DNA of 64,000 bases. Origin: Patiria miniata (lineage: Eukaryota > Echinodermata > Asteroidea > Valvatida > Asterinidae). Below the pieces are notes generated by a model. The model was not told the DNA's origin and did not search any database. It saw only the letters and a program-made list of their open reading frames with translations. This document shows positions 1-11,151 of this stretch, piece after piece. The translations under genes and the position numbers were made by a program. Each line of letters starts with the position of its first letter. Position 1 is the first letter of the stretch. Location: NCBI RefSeq assembly GCF_015706575.1, contig NW_024037047.1, forward strand, positions 5,832,632 to 5,896,631. The letters are read 5' to 3'.

Positions 1-779
1 AGAAATTTTACTTAATGTACAAGTACATGTACATGTATGCTAGTATTTCATTTGGCATTGTATGAAGACGCTGTCTGGCAACAAATCTGCCACAACTTTT
101 CCAGGAATGCTGTTTGCTTATTTGAATTGCAAGTGCTAGGCAAACTTAAAGTTTTATATCTAGATGATCAATATCCCTCTTCAACTTTCGAGTTGAATCA
201 GAATTGACAGCCTTCCAGGAAACAGAAAAGTCAAAATGGGTTCAAGTTATCAACGTATGGCAAAAAGAAAAAAAAAATATCTGTAGATTCCTCGGCTGGA
301 CAAAGTTGGTGGCCAATTAGTAGTCGTGTCCTGTTCGAAAGCTCCTGTTAGCATGGTTAGGAGCTCCGAGCTGCCTGTTTAAATTTCATGATGTCCGCTG
401 TCGTCACTCAACACCCTGCGGCGTATATTTGTGTGTGTTTGTATGTCTGATGCGGATGTACTGGGGTAGAATGCAGACATTTTGCATTGATTTCAGGAGC
501 CCCCTGCATCTGTTTTCAGATGCAGGCCTGGCTGCCAAGCTGATTTTATAAGCAATTTGCGGGGTTTTTTTTCCCAGTGTACATTTGATGGAGCGTGCCT
601 CAGGCTTGTTTCAAAATGCATTCGTGTGTACATTGCCTAATGGGTACTCACCTCCGCAGATTGTCCACAATTATAACAGGCATGTGTATGCATACTCGGC
701 AAAAAAAATTCCAAAGAAAATATTTTTACAAGTAGGGGTGGCACGTACACATGTGTACAAAACATTTACTGTTTTTTAA
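1..779. other. gene-free intergenic DNA
   Basis: I see no gene here. The stretch is AT-rich and holds a short TACATGTAC palindromic run near its start. Short open frames show no domain, codon or splice-site support. Confidence 0.5.
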
Positions 780-1175
780 CCCTCTGGATGCAAACTGTGC
801 AAAGTTGTTCTTTAGGTCAAAACCAATCAAGTGACTGTTTTTAACAGTTAAGAGAGCTCCGATATGCAGCTTTTATATTAAAAGCATGATTGTCTGGCTG
901 TGACTGTAGATATGTATGTACCGGTAACTTGATACAGCTACCTACCGTACATGCTTTGACTGTAGGTGATTGATAAGCTAGCTGTGCTTACCACTTGCCA
1001 TGCTTGCCTGCTTTTGTCTGTTGACTACATGTATACCGGTACATGTGTAGTCACAGTGCTTGCTTGAAATATGATCGGACTGTTGGTGACTAGCATGTGT
1101 AAAAGGTATATGGCAGTGGAGAGGATTGATGTTTTTGTTTACTGTCTGCTACTGTTTTTTCAGACAGCAGGAGGG
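780..1175. mobile_element. TTAA-flanked MITE, piggyBac-like ends
   Basis: The element starts CCCTCTGGATG and ends CAGCAGGAGGG, and is flanked on both sides by TTAA (776-779 and 1176-1179). A TTAA target with CCCT...AGGG ends is the pattern of piggyBac-type transposons. There is no transposase, so it would be non-autonomous. A diverged relative without clear ends lies at 19371-19695. The superfamily is inferred from ends and target only. Confidence 0.6.
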
Positions 1176-1287
1176 TTAAAACCTTAATGCCCCATGGCAT
1201 GCTGCTAAAGGGTCTCTATCTGTCGTTCATGATGAGGGTGGCATTATATACCGGTATAAACACGTACAGGTACATAACATGTAGCCA

Positions 1288-1508
1288 AGTCCATCACAAG
1301 TCAATCACAATTCCATCACAATGACTGGTCATCATCAGTAAATCACAACTCCATTCACAAGTCCCTAAGTTAACAGGGAACGGAAACAAAGGAATGCCTC
1401 AATTGCCACAATTCATTTGAATGGGCTGTGACTTTGAGCTGATGGGATTGGATGACTTAATTGGGATTGAATTGTGAGGACCTGTGTGGACTTTTGATGG
1501 ACTCGACA
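1288..1508. repeat. imperfect fold-back repeat rich in CCATCACAAGT
   Basis: The left arm carries repeated TCCATCACAAGT and AATCACAATTCC motifs; their imperfect complements appear at the right end (GAATTGTGAGGACC, TTTTGATGGACTC). The AAAGGAATGCC core is shared, in inverse orientation, with 3306-3485, so the two are copies of one dispersed family. No target-site duplication could be defined. Confidence 0.5.
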
Positions 1509-1515
1509 TGAGCAC

Positions 1516-2770
1516 TGCAGGGTTGGGAGTTACATCAGAAAATGACATCCCTCCTTTTGCCGATATACACATGACCACCAGTAATCAAGGGTAAATATTG
1601 ATGGTTTTGGGTGTTTTTTCCTCATTTTTCCCATAAAAAAAATAGGGTAGGGGCTGTCAGAATAGGGTAGGTAGGGAAACCACAAGCAGAACTAAATTTA
1701 TTTTTTTTGGCCTAAGGAACACATTTTGTGCAACTTTTTACTCAAATGTATGAAAACTATTTGACATCCGTTTTTTATTGAAATGTGCACTTCCTTAAAC
1801 ATTTTAATTTCCGTGCATTTCTGGACAACTGAGGGGGCTGTCATTTCAGGAAGACACTGTTCAGTTAAGGGGTTTTCTGTTCAAATTGTGAACCCAATTT
1901 TGCTCATTGAAAACATTTGTGAGAAAAGGTTTCTCATTGGCTTTTTGCCATGAAGTACCCCGGTATTGGCACAACAACGAATCACCAAAGAAAAGAAAAT
2001 TCACAACAGCAAAATATCCAAAATTCTGGCAACTTTTGGTGCTGAAATACAAATGTAGCTGTAACATACAGCATTGAGGTTTCTGCCTGAAATGACATTA
2101 ATGAAATACCCAAAAGGATAAAACAAAAAGGCCCCAAAATACCCTTGAAAATGGCAAAACGAAAATGTATTGAAAGTGAGGTTAAATGGGACACAAAGGT
2201 GCATTTTCAAGGATTGCATTAAAACAAATTACAAATAAATCAACGTGGCCAAAGTTAAAATGCTATACAAATGTCTTTCATGGCAAATTTTAATATTTTT
2301 CTGTTTTAAATCCAATTTTGATTTCCAAACTTGACTTGGATTTCGTATGTACACTTTGTGCATTGGATTGTGTACTGTGTTGTCAGGCATCACTGTAAGT
2401 CTTTATTAATCAGTTGTCCAATGCAAAGGTCAACAAACCAATGTTGCTGGTTCATCCCAGGGTGGCATTTAGCTAACAAGCTGACAGGAATGCCACCAAT
2501 TCTCCTAAGTAATGCATCCTCTAACTGTTGATGTGATCTGAACCAATTATGAGGTACATGCTCATTGATTGCCACCGACAGGTGCATAGACTCATAATTG
2601 GGAGGGGTAGGGGGCAGGGGGCGAATTTTTTTCTTCCAAATGACATCCACATATATATGGGTGTACGCTACGGCTTTTTGGACTTAACTTTTATAAAAAC
2701 ATGAGAAGAAAATATGAAATTAGAAAAAAAAAGTGAATTTGAACGTTATGTAATTCAGACTTTATTTCCC
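1516..2770. other. gene-free intergenic DNA
   Basis: AT-rich DNA with A and T runs. Overlapping short open frames on both strands show no domain or splice support. I see nothing further. Confidence 0.4.
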
Positions 2771-2994
2771 TTTTAAAAAAAATCCTTCAAAGCCTCAGGT
2801 TAGAAAAGAAAAAGACATTCGGGTTCAAAACCGAGATTCGAACCTGCAACCTCGCGGTGTAAAATCCTACCCTCTATCGACTGAGCTGTAGCACTGCTTT
2901 AAAAAAATCCTTCAAAGCCTCAGGTTAGAAAAGCAAAAAACCTCGCGGTGTAAAATCCTACCCTCTATCGACTGAGCTGTAGCACTGCTCGGCA
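2771..2994 (-). repeat. tRNA-like SINE fragment, partly duplicated in tandem
   Basis: Read on the minus strand, the segment at 2823-2898 has a pol III A-box-like TAGCTCAGTCGATAGAG-type string and a B box (GGTTCGAATC), as in a tRNA. The would-be anticodon stem does not pair, so this is a SINE head or tRNA pseudogene rather than a working tRNA. The unit beginning AATCCTTCAAAGCC repeats about 128 bp downstream, the second copy lacking the B-box part. Confidence 0.6.
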
Positions 2995-3305
2995 AAACGT
3001 GGTGAAACAATTAATTATATACCTGCGTGCGTATCATAAAATTATCGGAGAGCTGGGCGCTAAACAACCATGTATGCGGATGTCGTTTGGGAGAAAAAAA
3101 TTCGCGGGCAGGGGTGGGTCCACCGGCCCAGACTGGCTCATGAAATGGGGGATGGACAGATGTTTTTTTTCTTCTTTACTTTTCATCTGTACATGTACAT
3201 GGCTAGATAGTTTCACACAATATTGACCATAGTCATGATTGGCAAGAATGGATGTAGCATACACTGTACACTGGTGTCATACAGTCTGGGTACCGGTACT
3301 TGCGA

Positions 3306-3485
3306 TGGGTCGGTAATCATCACAAGTCCATCACGCGTCATCAAGTTTAAATCAACTCACAGTCTATTCCAATGAACCATGACAAAAAGGCATTCCTTTG
3401 TGATTGTCCATCCCCTGTGATACTTGTGACTGGATTTGTAAATTGACCTGTGACCCGACTTGTGATCCATCACAAATTCCTCATT
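3306..3485. repeat. second copy of the CCATCACAAGT fold-back repeat
   Basis: It opens with CATCACAAGTCCATCAC and ends with ACTTGTGATCCATCAC, with alternating TGTGA/TCACA motifs between. The GGCATTCCTTTG core is the reverse complement of that in 1288-1508. Confidence 0.5.
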
Positions 3486-3901
3486 AATTAGATACATTTG
3501 TACACTTGACTACAACAATGACATTTTCACAGGTTGCAACATAAATTACAACCTATTTAGTCATTTAATTTTAAGACCTGTTTTTTTTTTTTATCTTGCA
3601 TTTTTAAAAATCTTGATTCGCATACATTTGTAACTCCAGTACTCTATAGAGCTTTTTCTAAAAAACAAATTTAGTTTTAGGTGTGTCATTTTGTTTGTTT
3701 CACTGATCATCACCATCACACTGTGTACCGTACATTGTCTCACTGCAAGACAACTTTTATTTTAATTATCAGTCTACAACACAATCCCAGACCATCAGCA
3801 GTAAACCACTTGAGCTCATCAGCTGCATGATGATGAGACTAAGACAGTAAATGAAGAGGCATCGTTCAATCACCCATGTCCTTTCTCTATGAATCACTTA
3901 A

Positions 3902-4412
3902 AAATATAGTCCATCATTTAATTTGTGCATTTTGTTCGTTTGAAGCAACAAAAGTGTTCACAATCTCATGAAGGATACTGAACAAAAAACCTGATGAAGT
4001 TTCAGCTCAGCTTCAGCTGTACATTCCGAGAAAAACAGCATTCTAAGATCTCAATTTCAAATCAAAAGTTGCTGAATCATGTTTTAAATTGTTTTTAATT
4101 GCAGCTATACGGGATGTCGCGCACTGATCCGACGAATTTGAGCAACCGCGCGCGCCTGTGCGTCGTGCCAATAATTGCGCGCGCTGTGCCGAATTTAACA
4201 AAACGAACTATTAATTTAAATTTTCCTACGGTGCGTCTTAAGACGCACCGTTGGAAAGGCCTTCTTTCGTTGATTACTTCAAAATGATAGCTTGCCAGAA
4301 AGATTAATTTTACAGGGAGTTTAGTCCACTTACTATCTTTCAACCAAGTATGTTTTTCAACAATAATACGCCAGTTACTTTTTCGGATGGCTGCAAATGA
4401 TGGATTATAGCT
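3902..4412. mobile_element. TTAA-flanked MITE, family B, copy 1
   Basis: Bounded by TTAA at 3898-3901 and 4413-4416. The ends are inverted (ATAGTCCATCATTT against AAATGATGGATTATAG). Inside lies an exact 22-bp palindrome centred on TTAA with arms GGTGCGTC and GACGCACC, next to a CpG-rich block. An inverted second copy of nearly equal length is at 45862-46374. It has no coding capacity. piggyBac or Kolobok are the likeliest superfamilies because both target TTAA. Confidence 0.75.
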
Positions 4413-4416
4413 TTAA

Positions 4417-5460
4417 CTGTGGATCCTATGTACCGGTACTTCCCGGCCATTGAATCGCATCACCTTGAAATGCTGGAGACTCCTCATTCAACGAGGGATC
4501 ATCTCCGTGATCGGGAATGGTTACCTACATGATGCCATGGTAATAATTGATGCAGAATGGATAAGTTTGACCAAAGCTTTGATGAAAGGAGCAAGAGACT
4601 GATATCCGTGCACCCACCGATAGTAATTTTTTAACAGTCTGAGATCGCTCTAGGCTTAAAAATCTCGGTGATTTGGACTCAATACCTGCCATGTGAGACT
4701 CGGAGATCTATGCATTCCAAACCACTGCCAGTTCAGAAGTCTTCAAACTCTACCTGGATCATGCTAGTACATGTAATAGACTCAGACTTGGGATTGGAAC
4801 CTTGAAAAGTCACCCAGAATACGCTGAAGAACTGTACATGAGATTCCCTCATCTTAAGACACTAAAATCACCTGATGCAGCTACATGTAATAACATTTGT
4901 TTTGTCCTTATAATGGCTGAAATTCCTCAAGTGTTGCCAGAGAGCACAATGTGGGATAACTCAAACTTCTGTCAACTGTTGGTTTGAGTCATTGTACATG
5001 TACCTTTCATTGCTGTACCAATGCAGGATTATTAGCCTCCATCTTTGACATCAAGTTGACCTTATACTTACTGTATCAATACATGGAATCTAGAAGTCCC
5101 TGGATGATCAAATTTTACAAAAGGCATACAGGTCCAACACAACTTCTGTATCTTGTTGTGACTCTTCTGCAAAGTTTGTTGGTCATGTTCAAGGTTATCT
5201 ACAATTCGGATGACAGGATTTGACAATTGATGGACAGTTGTGAATTGGATTGTTCCGGAAATTCAGGAATGCACCGTAGATTCTGGACCACAGGTCAGTA
5301 TTGAAATACCGGTACATTGCATTAATCCGACTCACCCCAGTGCACAAGCAACCAGCATCCTACATCCGACATACCCCAGTGCACAGGCATGCAGTCACAC
5401 CCCACTGCACACGCACAGCCATAAAACCTCCAGCATCATCCACATCTCATCACTCACCCT
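4417..5460. other. gene-free intergenic DNA
   Basis: No recognised gene. Open frames around 4802-5223 have no domain signature. From about 5310 a low-complexity proline/threonine/histidine-coding stretch (CACCCCAGTGCACA-type repeats) leads into the hairpin-bearing repeat at 5461. Confidence 0.4.
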
Positions 5461-5534
5461 CCTGAGGACGGACAGAGCACACTGTCCGAAACGTCGAGTT
5501 CTACACTCAACCAACCGGTTCTTTTCAAAACCAC
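5461..5534 (+). repeat. retroelement-type RNA hairpin motif (possible Penelope-like fragment), copy 1
   Basis: The sequence reads CCTGAGGAC, then a hairpin GGACAG-AGCACA-CTGTCC, then GAAACGTCGAG, followed by a GGTTCTTTTCAAAACCA tail. A second copy at 60678-60734 has stem GGTCAG/CTGACC, so the third base pair has changed on both sides. CTGARGA and GAAAC boxes around a stem recall the hammerhead-like motifs of Penelope-like elements, but the spacing is not exact, so the family assignment is tentative. Confidence 0.45.
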
Positions 5535-5639
5535 ATTCTTCCAAGAAGAGATTTCTTTCCACATGGTGTTACGGTGTTACCCGCGAAATTTCTAATTTAT
5601 CTCAACCGCCATGGAAAACTTCAAGTCATACATTGCATT

Positions 5640-5939
5640 GGGGCCGTATCATAAGTCCGACGCCTCATAGGTCCGACGCCTCATAAGTCCAAAATTTCGG
5701 ACTTATGAGGCGTCGGACTTATGAGGCATAAAATTTATTTATTCTGCCTCATAGGTCCGACGCCTCATACATGTACATGTAAGTATGACGTCGGAAAAAC
5801 GAGGCGTTTAATTTGTCGGACTTACGAGGCGTCGTACCTATGAGGCGTCGGACTTATGGGCCTTTATTTGGTAAGGGATTGCTTTGTCGGACTTATGAGG
5901 CGTTGGACCTATGAGGCGTCGGACTTATGAGCGGACCCC
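5640..5939. mobile_element. 16-bp-unit DNA element (GTCCGACGCCTCATAA family), copy 1
   Basis: A 300-bp element that starts GGGGCCGTATCATAAG and ends CTTATGAGCGGACCCC, so its ends are inverted repeats. The interior is a run of the unit GTCCGACGCCTCATA(A/G) and its reverse complement, plus a conserved GGGCCTTTATTTGGT segment. It is flanked by the exact 8-bp duplication ATTGCATT (5632-5639 and 5940-5947). No open frame of note; a non-autonomous transposon. An 8-bp duplication fits hAT, P or Merlin transposases; the ends do not decide between them. Confidence 0.85.
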
Positions 5940-5947
5940 ATTGCATT

Positions 5948-7436
5948 AAGTCCTGTTTAAGAAGCTCTATTTTAACTTCATTGCACTTCTATACAAATTG
6001 TAGGGAACTGTACAAATGCTTTTTTGCAAGGCTATTGGCAAAGGTTTGACCACAATGTGACCTCCATTCTGAAACCACAGCCTACACTTGGCATTCACTG
6101 GGTCGTTTCATGAGCAAATATCACACACTTATTATGTAAAAGCCATCTGCAAAATGAGGTGTCATCTTCCCTCTAAGAAGAAACAAAAAACCAAAACTGG
6201 TCATCTGCTTTCATCATTAATGCAGCACTCTAACGGAAACACAAATACATACATAGACTTGCCGTTAGTGTGTTCACTCAATGATCCATGACATTTATTT
6301 TTTTATTAATTTTTTTGGTATAAAACGTTGGTACACTTTATGTGAAAGTTTTCTAGAGTATATATGTTTGCTGGAAATTTCTTTTAAAAAAACTCACCGG
6401 AGCCCTTTGTTTAAATAAAAGCAAACAAACATCAAATTGACAGAAAACAAACAAACAAACAACCCAATTACATTTCAAAAGAATGTTTCGTTGTTCTGTT
6501 TATGGATAAAAATTGTACCAATTTTTATCGCCAATCCACCTGCTCTCTCCAACCAATTAATGTAATCCTCAGGTTCTCAAATATCACTGGCTTCAAACTA
6601 CACTAATGTAAACATTTCACATACATTGACCTTGAGCATGAAATACATACCGGGTACATGTTGGTTTCATCAATGCACATACAGTGTACACAGCTTTAGC
6701 GCAGACTTGATGTACAAAGTGATGCAGGCCTGCTGGGCGCATCCATGTTTGTGCACAAACCTATGGGAAAACTCGAAATTTTGTACAGCTTTTGTATCGC
6801 TATTTGCATGCGTTTTTATCCTGAAGCCCATACGCCCAAAACCAAAATGCCCAATCAGTAAATTAACCTTTTTATTTTGCTCTGCGCAAACAACACAAAG
6901 GGGTGTGGGTATTCGCTGCAGATGATTTTGGCAGTGGCGTCTTTAACCATCATGACGCACTTAAGTTGTTTCTGTATCCATACATGTTGTAAGCCTACTT
7001 GCGCGTTGCATTTAGAGTACACTTTCAAAATTCACTCCATCTAATTCCATTATGTTCTACAAACAAGCAGAATTCAAAATGTTTGCGCGCAGGATGGCTT
7101 CAAAGTATCTCCGCGCGTAAGAATGAGGAGTTAACGCTCCAGTAATTTATACACATGTACCGTACTGTACCTCGTTTTTCAACAAACCTACCCCAGCGTT
7201 AACAGCTAAGGAATGTTTTTCCGCATTGATTATGTATATTTTTTCACCGCTGCTGTCTGGACAAAACAATTGGCCTTGAAAACGGGAAACTGATTGATGC
7301 GCTGTAAGCCGTCTGCCAGCCATGCGTAGAAAATCATAACATGTAGATTGCAAAGCATCCCACCCTTGCGATAAATATGCAATAGGGCATGGTTGAAGTG
7401 GATGTAGGTGAAACTGGCGACCAGAATTAGAAGCTA
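5948..7436. other. gene-free intergenic DNA
   Basis: AT-rich, with A and T runs and short open frames on both strands. I recognise no gene and no bounded repeat. Confidence 0.4.
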
Positions 7437-7444
7437 CCTGTGTT

Positions 7445-7917
7445 CAGCGGCGACGGAACGGGTTTGAAACTGGGGGGCATCACCAAAAAGGGGCACTTGC
7501 TCAGCATTTTTTTTTGGAACATCCGTGCTGAAAGGTCGACACATGTTTTTCACCGGACGCTTGGCCTCCGTAAAATCAAATTGGGGGGGGGGGGGAGGTG
7601 GGGGGCGCTGGTTCCATCTTCAAACATAGGGGGCGCTCTTCAAAACCGATTATTATATGCTAACTATGCATTATGTGCCCATTTTCAGGGCATATTGTAT
7701 GGGTTTTGGGGCTTGGTTTTCATATTCCTCGTTTATATCAAAACTATCTTTGATAGTCCTAAGAAATAGTAAGATACTTTAAAGGAATTTTTGTTTTCTC
7801 TCGAGGGGGCACTTTTAGGCTCGAGGGGGCACATTTTAGGCCTTCAAAAGGGGCACTTGGGAAAATCGGGGGGGGGGGGCAAATGCCCGCCCAGCCCCCC
7901 CGGTTCCGCCGCCCCTG
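7445..7917. mobile_element. hAT-like MITE with 8-bp duplication
   Basis: The left end CAGCGGCGACGGAACGGG and right end CCGGTTCCGCCGCCCCTG are imperfect inverted repeats beginning CAG, as in hAT elements. The exact 8-bp duplication CCTGTGTT flanks it (7437-7444 and 7918-7925). Poly-G tracts and GGGGGCACTT repeats fill the interior. No transposase is encoded. Confidence 0.8.
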
Positions 7918-7949
7918 CCTGTGTTTGTGGTACTACGCTAAATATAATG

Positions 7950-8062
7950 TGAATGCGCATGCTGCGTGCGTTCTTGAAGACGATGCGTGCATGCATTTTG
8001 GTTACCGTATTGGTCGAAGGAGCCCTACGGTAGCTGAGTGCGTACATAGTGCGACTCCCGCG
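7950..8062. repeat. dispersed GC-rich repeat, copy 1
   Basis: The segment including CATTTTGGTTACCGTATTGG and TCGAAGGAGCC is the near reverse complement of 37058-37160, where GGCTCCTTCGGCCAATAGG and ACCAAAATGCG occur. Family and ends are undetermined. Confidence 0.45.
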
Positions 8063-8165
8063 AGACTGATGCTGCCACCTAGGAAAATGGCTCTCGCCGA
8101 ATTTGTCTATAAAAATGAATTGCTCTAAGGATGCAAGTGCTAAAAAAACTGTGACTTTAAAGCAG

Positions 8166-8363
8166 GCATGCAACTTTTCCTCGGATCAGCTGATTTCCTT
8201 GTTTTTCACTTCACACTTATACCATTGAAAATTGAAAATCACTGTACAAAGTCTGGTAAAGATTGGAGTTTCCTCGTTTTTTCCTTCTTTCAAGTTGCAT
8301 GCCTGACAAAGTCTTGTAAAGATTGGAGTTTGCTCGTTTTTGGTTCTTCTAAGTTGCATGCCT
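8166..8363. repeat. GCATGCAACTT inverted-repeat element, copy 1
   Basis: Begins AGGCATGCAACTT and ends AAGTTGCATGCCT. The right-hand 60 bp, containing GTAAAGATTGGAGTTT, is present twice in tandem. A shorter relative is at 18687-18831. No coding capacity; probably a small MITE. Confidence 0.5.
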
Positions 8364-8369
8364 GTTAAA

Positions 8370-9240
8370 GGAAGTCAGTGCAGTTTGAAGGAAGTCAGTG
8401 CAATATGATTTTGTTATAACTTTGTTATTCCAGCCAAATATTTCCCATTAACTTAGTTTCTGATTGTCTGTAAGATTTTCATTTTAATTGCACGCAGTTT
8501 CATTGTACAAGGATGAACTGTGATACACTTGATTGAAGAATGCATGTATTTTGTTTCCTTTTTTTGTGTGTGAGCAATTTGTGTCACCTCTTCCCATTGA
8601 TCACGTTACCATGTGTTCTTTAATCTCTCAGCTCACTAATAATCCCCATTCTGCTCTGCAAAAATCCACTGAGAAACTGTCATGACAGTGCAATGCATGA
8701 CATTTTAGCTGGTAACTTTTTTATTGCTTAGTGAAGAGTTTCTGTGCTTAGCAAATCTCTGTGGTTAGCGGCTTCATATAAGTTGGCTCCGGGTCTCCTG
8801 TCTGTGACAAGAGGAGGAGCTATACCAGTAGGTACCAATTGGTCCCCGCCCCTACCTTTCCCCCAAGCAGCCTCCCGCCCCACTCACTGGCCTCCTCAAG
8901 GATGCAAACAACTCCGGCAGCCTTTCGCTCTACCAAGTGGGTCATGAAAATCCATGCTCCGGTAAACAATCTTAATTAAGCTCTGCTCACGCCGCACAAC
9001 AGAGCATCAATTACATCTGTGGATTTGGAGGATTCTGATGCTGCTGCTGAGTGATGCTTGTGATGTACAGGGAGCATTACATGCGTACATACGATGTATT
9101 TAAGAATGTGTATTGTGGAATTTTGGCTCCCTTCTTGAAAATTACTTGGCTATGACCAACAATACATCTGTGGGAAATGGATTTGGTCTACATGGTCACA
9201 TGTATATTGCCAGCCTTAACCATGTAATTTGGACAAAACC
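8370..9240. other. gene-free intergenic DNA
   Basis: No gene recognised. The open frame near 8744-8947 is proline/serine-rich with no domain. Nothing else seen. Confidence 0.35.
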
Positions 9241-9257
9241 TCATCAAGCTACATGTT

Positions 9258-9336
9258 GTACAGTACAGTGTATGTACATGTACATGTACACGTATATGTG
9301 TACATGTACACTATGTACGGCTGCATGTACATGTTG
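9258..9336. repeat. TACATGTACA palindromic microsatellite-like tract
   Basis: Many overlapping TACATGTACA palindromes with single-base variants. Shorter runs recur at 20-36, 10140-10165, 10386-10420, 10559-10572 and elsewhere, as a genome-wide background motif. Confidence 0.7.
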
Positions 9337-9351
9337 TACATCGGCATTTAA

Positions 9352-9876
9352 AGGGAATGTACATCATTGGCTTGTGCCGTAATATTCAGAAATGAACTAT
9401 TTGAGGGGTTAGTATAATAGATCAAATATTGTTGCACTGACATGTTTGAAGTTTTGTGTTCGAAAATGCTGGAAAAACCAAGAAAAACAAAAATGTTCAA
9501 GTAGTCTGGTTCCCTGACTCCACTAAGGATGAAATGGATCAATTTATAGATGCCGGAAAATTGTAAGGTAAGGGAACCAGTCTAGCTGGCCTGCACCCGT
9601 TCATGAACATGTAACCACTAGCAAACACAATTTGGACTGGGAAAAAATGGTAAATTTGGAGCAGTAGTTGAAAAATAGTTAGGTTTTTCCAACGGTGGTC
9701 GGCCGACCACCGTTGGAAATTTATATAAAATACCACTTTTCTTGAAAATGACTTCACACCAGGTGCCATAATTTTACAGGATGCTTTAGACTGTCATTTA
9801 CCAACATCCTAGTAAGGTATTTCGCAAAAATGTGTTAGTTTTGTTTTTCGATGTTTGCAAATGTTGTATATTCTCT
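9352..9876. mobile_element. TTAA-flanked MITE, family C, copy 1
   Basis: Lies between TTAA at 9348-9351 and 9877-9880. The left end AGGGAATGTACATCATTGGC and right end GCAAATGTTGTATATTCTCT are inverted repeats. An internal palindrome (arms AACGGTGGTCGG and CCGACCACCGTT) marks the family. Other copies are at 39776-40298 (inverted) and 58373-58889; all are 517-525 bp. AGGG ends with TTAA suggest Kolobok or piggyBac relatives. No transposase present. Confidence 0.8.
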
Positions 9877-9880
9877 TTAA

Positions 9881-11026
9881 GAATGCTCTTACGTGTATTA
9901 ACTAAATCACAGTGCTTACAAATAATCAAGAAGTACCTGTAGACACAAATACAGCTGCCAAATGACAAATGAATTGATTACTGTTGGAACAGATTGGTGT
10001 TGATCAGCTTCCTGAATTGTTCGAAAGATCTGGAATTTTGAATGGAAAAGGGCAGACTGTTCAACACCTTTGCTGCAGTGACTATGAAAGTTCGGTCACC
10101 AGCTTTGTTCAATTGTTGTGGGTACGGTACTTGGAGAAGTATGTACACGTACATTGTACATGTACATCTGATTCCATGTGCCATACCTGTACAATTAACT
10201 GGCCTAGTAAGGAGGTCAGGAGTTTAAACCTCCTCCATGATGTCCCCCCCCCTTAAATAAATAAAGTGCAATTGCAATTAAACAAAGAAGTGTGGCAGAG
10301 AAAAGAAAAAAAGGAAAGAAGACCAATGCCACGGTTTTAAATGTGGATGAAGTTAACATTTGGCTGAGAATACAATGCCAAGATGTGTACATGTACAACA
10401 ATGTACACATGTACGTGTACCTCAGCTACATTGTATTAACAGTATTCTAGTCCTGAGGATGTCTCATGTACATACATGAGTCCCCCCCCCCCCACCCCAC
10501 CCACCTTGACAAATTGCAACACCTTATTTTCCACAGTGTACCGACCGTACTTAAATACATACATGTACATGTATAAACTTTACTCATTTTGTGCGAATGC
10601 CTTGTTGTAAATACTGGTTAGTCTATACAGCCACTTGCACTGCAAGCTAGATGGTACCGGTACATGTACAGTACATGCAGATTCGGCAATTCATTATGCA
10701 AAATAAAACTGTGTCTTGACCTTCAGATTCTGACCATAAGTGGGCCCCTTCTATCCGGTGTTCAGTAACCCATTTTTGTATTACAAAAACATGGCAGCCA
10801 ATTGACCAATCAACAGCTCAGGCCAAATTTCTGCTCAAAATGATTTCACATTTTCTAAAGCCGACTCCGATTGGCCGGGGAGAGCTTGGAGAGGGTGGCA
10901 TGGAGCTTGTGGCCTCCGTTGAACAACGGATGATACTCATGTGATATTAGTATATTTCATTGCCTCCATCTTCCTGTCTGGCATGTCTGTCATTAATTAT
11001 TGAACTCTTTTCTATATATTTTCCAG
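9881..11026. other. gene-free intergenic DNA
   Basis: Contains several TACATGTAC runs, poly-C tracts near 10245 and 10481, and no recognised gene. Confidence 0.35.
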
Positions 11027-11151
11027 TCGAGTGGATTGAGCTACGCTTCTTTGGATAATGGGAGGCATTGGCGCTTACCATCACCCTACCACATGATGAG
11101 GAGGTCTTTTTTCCTGGAGATTGCATCGTTTGGATGATTGGCCGTTCATGA
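11027..11151 (+). other. candidate isolated exon
   Basis: A pyrimidine-rich acceptor (TATATATTTTCCAG) precedes the 125-bp segment, and ATGA|GTAAGG follows as a donor. One frame stays open for 36 codons before a TGA near the end, so it could be an untranslated or terminal exon. I recognise no homology. It could equally be chance. Confidence 0.25.

Noticed and set aside
2823..2898. Possible tRNA gene on the minus strand
   Set aside because: A and B boxes are present but the anticodon stem does not pair and the unit is partly duplicated, which fits a SINE remnant.
5240..5686. 148-codon open frame as a gene
   Set aside because: It runs through a low-complexity CCCCAGTGCACA-type stretch, a retroelement hairpin and the edge of a transposon.
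5640..5939. CRISPR-like array of repeated units
   Set aside because: The repeats are contiguous 16-bp units in both orientations without unique spacers, in a eukaryotic genome; boundaries and duplications show a transposon.
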